Shown here one piece after another: positions 60,232 through 64,000 of a stretch of 64,000 nucleotides of DNA. Source of the DNA: Metallyticus violacea (lineage: Eukaryota; Arthropoda; Insecta; Mantodea; Metallyticidae); NCBI GenBank assembly GCA_030762175.1, contig CM060831.1, forward strand, positions 67,882,501 to 67,946,500, read 5' to 3'. The notes beneath the pieces were generated by a model. The model was not told where the DNA came from and did not search any database. It saw only the letters and a program-made list of their open reading frames with translations. A program made the position numbers and the translations under genes. The first letter of the stretch is position 1. Every line of letters starts with the position of its first letter.

Positions 60232-60999
60232 GGACTGCAGAAATACAAATTAAAACATATAGAGAATTTTAAAGAATCATCGAATTTTTCTAATGTATAT
60301 AACCAATATTTATTTAACCAACGGTTGTTATATCCTTAAAAGTATTTTAAGGACCAGCATTTACTTTAAAATATTGAAATATACGTTCAAAATTCTATTT
60401 TAAAAATGGAACAATATCAATTTTCAAAAACACTGTCTTGTATCAGCAGTAGCTTACAAAATTTAAAACTTCGTGAGGTGGAGGGCTGATGGCGTACTGC
60501 ACATGCGCAGTCTTTCTTGTTGAGATGTGAATTCACACTTTAGTTAACTGTTTAGCACACTCCCGCTGCATAAGAGAAACTGTGCGTGAATGGAAGTGAT
60601 TTCAAACCACCCCATTTCATTCCGGATTAATTTTCTCGCTTTCTATTACAGATACCTTAATCAGAAAAGTGCAAATTTATTCTCTATATAAGCAAGGACT
60701 CAAATTATAAAATGTTTTAAAGTGACTGTAGAAGATGAAACAAATGAATTCCAAAACAATTTATTTTCGACAAACAGCTTATCAGAAACGTTCACTTACT
60801 ATTAATTTGATTTATATATTCCGAAACATTTCATAGTTATATATTTTGAACATTTAAAGATATTAGTTACTACCCTTCTAACTTAGGAGCTATGAGTGAT
60901 AAATTATGAAGATGTAAAATAATGATTCCTATATTACTGTTCTCAATATAAATTAAATATAAACTTAGGAGTTTTGCTTTCTGATTTCAGACTAGCCTA
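60232..60999. other. Unassigned AT-rich DNA
   Basis: Nothing recognised; one short GC-richer patch near 60480-60530 with acatgcgcagt. Confidence 0.5.
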
Positions 61000-61420
61000 A
61001 ATGTAAGGGTGGGGGGTAATAGAGGAAATGTTAACGACACCTAAAAGGAATAGAACAAAAGAAAACATTAGAAAAAATAGGAAGTGGAAGTGAAACAAAG
61101 AAAAATATGAGACTAAGAAAGACAATTCAAGATAAATGCAGAAGCATACAAACCGAAAAAATAGGAAAGAGAAAGAAAGCATATTGCTTAGAATAAACAA
61201 TAGCACAACGCTATGCTTATCTGACACATGAATGAAGACGCAAGGTAAAACATAAGAGAAGAATAAATTAAACGGGCGAACAGAAGAAATGGAGAACAGA
61301 AAAAAGAGAATAAAAGATGGAAAGACATACACATAAAATCAGAGAAAGAAGGTAGGAAAAGCATGTAGAAAAGTAGACACGAAATGAAGATATGACTGAA
61401 AATATTTGCGAATGAAATCT
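61000..61420. other. Purine-rich tract
   Basis: About 420 bp in which the plus strand is strongly A+G rich (gaagtggaagtgaaac, aggaaagagaaagaaagc, gaacagaagaaatggag). The minus strand is open in two frames but predicts only F/S/L-rich sequence. A composition feature, not a gene. Confidence 0.75.
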
Positions 61421-62537
61421 TCTGCAAAGTTTTTATTGTTCAAAACATATTTAAATTCCATAAGTGTCTCTCTTTTGGAAAGCATAAGGCATAGAAGAAA
61501 GACAGTTCTAAGCAGATACGGTGACGATCAAATCTACGGTGCCACAATCCCCATTTTCTAGTCTTAATGAACTGGGGGATCCACCACTTTCGCCTATTTC
61601 GAGAATTGGATGTTGAAGAGCGTCCACGTTACAAATATTGCAGTAGATAAGTAGTAACTACGAGCTCAGAACTAAACATGAATTGAATAAGGAGTACTCG
61701 TTAGAGCCGACAGATGATCTCGTCGGAATGGCGGGAGATATTTGACATAAAATAAGCATGAATAGGTGAAAGGGCAGAAGAAAGTGCACAGGTATGCTAT
61801 ATTGTATTGAAACTGAGACCCTCCAGAAAAAAAAAAAAGCTATACTCCCCCCTTTTCCACTCATTGGCACTGAGATTGCAGTTCTGTGAACAATGGTAGC
61901 AACACAAGCTCTACCCAATGAAGTACTAGAAATTATTTCTTGTTCAATGTTTATTTTTTATTAATTTTTATAAAATACAAAACATGCCTTTATCACCAAC
62001 GTATTTATAAAGATCTCTAATTTTAATTAAATATAAAGGCTGTGACGGCATAGCCGTGTCACTCAAACATCGAGCTTCTACCAATTAGCTCTCCTCCCCC
62101 CCCCCTCTTGCTTCTGAGGCCTGCTTCACCGTGTGGCTGTCCCTCAGCCCTGAGCATGTGAGTTTTGAACTCTGGTGCCTGCGAAATTTGCTCACGAACG
62201 TTTTGAGTTTCCTAGATCAAGTTCAATTTTTTGTAATTTAAAAAATATAATGTCTCATTGTGCATTTTAATTCGTGAGCCCTAAGTAAGGAAAGTAATTT
62301 ATGGGTCAGGCACAGTACAACCAGGGCAATATATTTTCTTTGTCTTGCCAATTTGACGTCTTTATGAGTTATTATGCTTCGGAGGTTCCAAATTAAAATT
62401 GATTGTAAAATGTTTATTCTTAGTTGTCATTGAATATTTATAGAACATTTGATAAATTCAAAAAGACAATTAATTTAAATTGAATTAATTTATTACACAA
62501 TTAACTTTACAGTTTGTTACAACAATATATCCCCAAT
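61421..62537. other. Unassigned DNA
   Basis: A run of about 12 C (62095-62106). An 86-codon minus frame at 61658-61918 is unrecognised. Confidence 0.45.
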
Positions 62538-62930
62538 TTACAATAGCAACTTCTTCTTACTCTAAATCCTAGCAGCATCCTCTAAAATACAGTTTCCTAC
62601 CTCATTAATCACGTGGTTTCTGATTGTAAGAAACCTCCTTTTACTTTTTTCCTATTTCGTTCCCACATTACCCCAAAACTCTCCGCTTTTCTGAATGTTT
62701 TTTACACTCTTGTTACTTAAATTTTAATTTAATACTAAATCCTTCTGTAAATTGTCCCAAACTTTTTCCCGCCACCACTTGATTTTATCGCATTCCAATA
62801 AATAATGGGATATATTGACTTCTCCCCCACACATACTACGTCTATCATTACCGTTTCCTCTATATCCTTTCAGGAAGAATTATTATTATAATTGAGCATA
62901 TATTGTTGTAACAACTTTTAAAATTAATTG
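62538..62930 (-). pseudogene. LINE ORF2 C-terminus with Cys/His motif
   Basis: One minus-strand frame stays coherent for about 110 codons with three stops: KGYRGNGNDRRSMCGGEVNI near 62868-62809, then SHYLLECDKIKWWREKVWDN. The C-x..-H-x4-C arrangement (MCGGE...SHYLLEC) is the zinc-knuckle-like C..CG..E...H.L..C motif at the end of many non-LTR polyproteins. The chain continues as KNIQKSGEFWGNVGTK and NHVINEVGNCILEDAARI, ending at a stop at 62538. The RT part is not present. Confidence 0.6.
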
Positions 62931-63606
62931 TGGAATAAATTAAATTCAATACAATTCAATTAATATAAAAGTTAATATTTTATAAGCACTTGTCCTGTAC
63001 TTTGTTTCTCTTGCTTTGATGTTTTGAGTTTTGGGTGCTTACTTTGAATCGTGTTTCATTTTTGGTCATTGGGAGATTTTTCTGCCATTATCAGCCAATT
63101 ATTAATGAAATTCTTTTGCCATTGGTTCAGCAACAATTGCGTACATGTACATTTTCTTTAAAGTCCCATTAGGCACCTCTTCCCAAGTTTTACCTTCTAG
63201 GGTGTATTACCCTTAATTAAGAAGTAGAATTAAGAAGTAGAAGTGAAAGGAGATTGTGAGATGCAGGGGTGCGATCGAATATAACAATTCAATCATTTTG
63301 TGCTCACTTTACTGCATCACGACCTAATTCTAAAACCCACAACAGTTAAATGGCAAAATTACAAAGCTTAAATTTTGTAAAATAATGTCACCCATTTTGA
63401 TTCTCAACAAATATGGAACTATTGTTCGTTAGAAGCTGGAATATTATGAGTATTTCCACCTTTATTAATAAAATGTCTGCAGTATATCTTTCAGCGCTTA
63501 ATCGAGGGCAAATTGTTGGTTTTTTAAAAGCTGTTCTAAAATGGAAAACTTAAGAAAAATGGAAGTACTTTAGACAGAGAAAGTCTGAAACAACAGGAGG
63601 GGCGAG
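62931..63606. other. Unassigned AT-rich DNA
   Basis: A 13 bp tandem duplication (attaagaagtaga) near 63217-63242. Nothing else recognised. Confidence 0.5.
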
Positions 63607-63999
63607 CTAGAGGAAATAATACAGCTGAGTTTTATTACGTCGTTTGATTTTATGCGAGACTCTTAAACTTGCACAAGAAAAGTGCCAGGAGAGTCTCTCG
63701 CAAGTGACACTTTTGTCAAACAAAGACAAGTGGCATAGACGCCTTTCTAAAGAGCACATCTTTTCGTTTTTAATCGTAAAAAAATAAGCTGTTAATATCC
63801 TTGCTGCAGAATATGAAATACAACCCAAAATCAAGTAAAATGGGAATAAAGGTGTAACGGTAATCTTCTCAGGTACTTCTGAAGTTGTCTTTAACAAAAA
63901 AAGTTTCTCTTCCCCTTTCAAAACCATCTGATGTCCACACAAAGTAGTCGATAAATATTTCTTCCTTAATAACAGCCAAACATTTCTATCCTTGAGCAA
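63607..63999 (-). CDS. Doubtful 130-codon open frame running off the window
   Basis: An open frame reading in from the right edge without a recognisable start (it begins at the edge with TTG). It predicts basic flanks and one hydrophobic stretch around residues 52-74 (PFYLILGCISYSAARI...), possibly membrane-like. No domain recognised. A frame this long is expected about once by chance in this window; it could also be a piece of an exon or transposon continuing to the right. Confidence 0.18.
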   Translation of the reverse strand: MLKDRNVWLLLRKKYLSTTLCGHQMVLKGEEKLFLLKTTSEVPEKITVTPLFPFYLILGCISYSAARILTAYFFTIKNEKMCSLERRLCHLSLFDKSVTCERLSWHFSCASLRVSHKIKRRNKTQLYYFL

Positions 64000-64000
64000 G

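Noticed and set aside
1..64000. CRISPR array, bacterial operon or prophage
   Set aside because: No regularly spaced direct repeats and no long adjacent ORFs; the content is that of a eukaryotic repeat-rich region.

Overview
This 64 kb window looks like intergenic or intronic DNA from a large, repeat-rich, AT-rich insect genome. I found no intact host protein-coding gene, no rRNA, no functional tRNA and nothing bacterial (no operons, no ribosome-binding-site/ORF layout, no CRISPR). Signs of an insect are a short interstitial run of the arthropod telomere repeat TTAGG near 12.66 kb, many Tc1/mariner-type transposase remnants of the kinds seen in insects, non-LTR (LINE) reverse transcriptase remnants, and two abundant tRNA-derived SINE families. 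A polyneopteran (cockroach, termite, stick insect or similar) is my guess, but the order cannot be fixed from this sequence alone.

Almost everything recognisable is mobile DNA. SINE family 1 has a Leu/Ser-type tRNA-like head and six copies (12.8, 24.9, 33.2, 40.9, 42.2, 59.9 kb). SINE family 2 has a different tRNA-like head and a conserved 3' tail, with six copies (1.0, 29.7, 39.2, 41.4, 50.5, 57.0 kb). Several copies keep clear target-site duplications of 7 to 14 bp, so they moved by LINE-driven retrotransposition. Partner-type LINEs are present only as decayed fragments: 17.4-17.7 (-), 30.06-30.30 (+), 34.94-35.34 (+), 54.69-55.80 (-, the best, with most of the RT domain and a YADD box), 58.56-59.05 (+) and 62.54-62.93 kb (-).

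DNA transposons: a TIR-bounded mariner-like element at 24.53-26.05 kb carries a SINE inside it. A 571 bp internally deleted element lies at 40.21-40.78 kb. Broken transposases lie at 20.8, 23.5, 31.9, 33.8-34.3, 34.5, 42.85 and 53.7-54.7 kb. A piggyBac-like terminus may lie at 22.37 kb. Three large inverted-repeat structures are unclassified: 4.03-4.89, 6.97-9.52 (474 bp arms, about 95% identical where compared) and 49.12-50.18 kb.

Small promoter-like islands stand out against the AT-rich background: a TATA box followed by a short hydrophobic reading frame (15.48 kb), a CpG-rich NRF1-like palindrome (16.03 kb), and a GC-rich patch with a perfect RFX X-box (32.87 kb). They are weak candidates for host regulatory DNA. 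The longest open frames (about 115-145 codons) are about what chance gives in 64 kb of this composition, so none is called as a confident gene.
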